In this document: piece after piece, positions 6,670-6,810 of the stretch
Layout of the letters: every line of letters begins with the position of its first letter
How positions within the stretch are numbered: the first letter of the stretch is position 1
From: Flavobacteriales bacterium
Lineage (GTDB): Bacteria > Bacteroidota > Bacteroidia > Flavobacteriales > Flavobacteriaceae
Assembly (NCBI GenBank): GCA_027003085.1
Contig: JALWYR010000081.1
Coordinates: 1 to 6,810, forward strand
DNA: 6,810 bases
Reading direction: 5' to 3'
Position numbers and translations under genes: made by a program
The notes under the pieces: model-generated
What the model was told of the DNA's origin: nothing
Seen by the model: the letters and a program-made list of their open reading frames with translations, nothing else
Database searches by the model: none

Positions 6670-6677
6670 CAAATTTA
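6670..6677 (-). promoter_or_regulatory. Probable -7 promoter box of the dehydrogenase gene
   Basis: On the minus strand TAAATTTG is an exact match to TAnnTTTG. Transcription would start near 6663, about 17 nt before the ATG at 6646. An ATG at 6682 would then lie upstream of the transcript, so this box argues for the shorter protein. No good -33 element is seen; TTTA at 6703-6706 is too far upstream for normal spacing. Confidence 0.55.
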
Positions 6678-6727
6678 GTCATTTCGGATGAAAAATTGCG
6701 GGTAAATACACATTTTTATCGGGTTCC

Positions 6728-6792
6728 GAAGCCCTTCGGGCTTCTCCACGGCTCCACAAGCCTTCGGCTTCCGGGTGCCGGCGCCGGAGCCG
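6728..6792. repeat. GC-rich cluster of small inverted repeats at the right edge
   Basis: The region upstream of the dehydrogenase promoter turns sharply GC-rich at about 6720. It contains GAAGCCC-TTC-GGGCTTC (6728-6744, 7-bp stem), a near copy AAGCC-TTC-GGCTT (6758-6770, 5-bp stem) about 29 nt further on, the palindrome CCGGCGCCGG (6778-6787), and an outer pair CGGCTCC (6749-6755) with GGAGCCG (6786-6792) that could enclose the second hairpin. CTCCACGG/CTCCAC also repeats directly at 6744-6756. No gene is supported here. It may be an interspersed intergenic repeat, or the 3' end region of a gene beyond the edge. Confidence 0.55.
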
Positions 6793-6810
6793 CGCCTTGT
6801 CTTGTTCCGC

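Noticed and set aside
6679..6810. A minus-strand open frame from the right edge to a TGA at 6681-6679, overlapping the upstream ATG of the dehydrogenase frame as ATGA
   Set aside because: The 43 codons are Arg/Glu/Ala-rich low-complexity sequence produced by the hairpin repeats, and the ATG it overlaps is probably not a real start. The sequence beyond the edge would decide it: a recognisable protein in this frame would reverse this view.

Overview
The window is ordinary chromosomal DNA of a Bacteroidota bacterium (Flavobacteriia/Sphingobacteriia-like). Four things point there: a Porin_10-type outer-membrane barrel end, a secreted protein with a type IX secretion (T9SS) C-terminal sorting domain, no Shine-Dalgarno sequence before any gene, and matches to the Bacteroidota -7 promoter box TAnnTTTG. 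No tRNA, rRNA, CRISPR array, insertion sequence or phage gene is visible.

Layout. Positions 2-577 (+) are the last 191 codons of a putative porin, cut by the left edge. Six bases later comes lipB (584-1303, +), octanoyl transfer for lipoate synthesis. After a 61-bp gap lies a fold-type I PLP aminotransferase of the LysN/2-aminoadipate type (1365-2627, +). It is followed by prs (2655-3596, +; PRPP synthase) and rplY (3616-4218, +; ribosomal protein L25/CTC). A strong intrinsic terminator (4242-4275) closes this block. Next is a secreted alpha/beta hydrolase with a T9SS sorting domain (4303-5679, +). It converges on a 3-hydroxybutyryl-CoA dehydrogenase (5741-6646, -), and the 61-bp gap between them holds a 10-bp-stem hairpin that best serves as the dehydrogenase's terminator. 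Upstream of the dehydrogenase the last ~90 bp become GC-rich and full of small hairpins, and run off the right edge.

How the parts relate. The prs-rplY pair is a widely conserved neighbourhood (PRPP supply and ribosome maintenance), transcribed from a likely promoter whose -7 box overlaps the aminotransferase stop codon. LipB, the aminotransferase and the dehydrogenase are separate central-metabolism functions with no evident shared pathway. The secreted hydrolase stands alone between a terminator and a convergent neighbour, and is the least understood gene here.

I do not find a new multi-gene system. The items most worth a second look are the secreted hydrolase, the recurring TTTG box about 20-24 nt before the starts, the start-site correction of the dehydrogenase, and the structured GC-rich element at the right edge.
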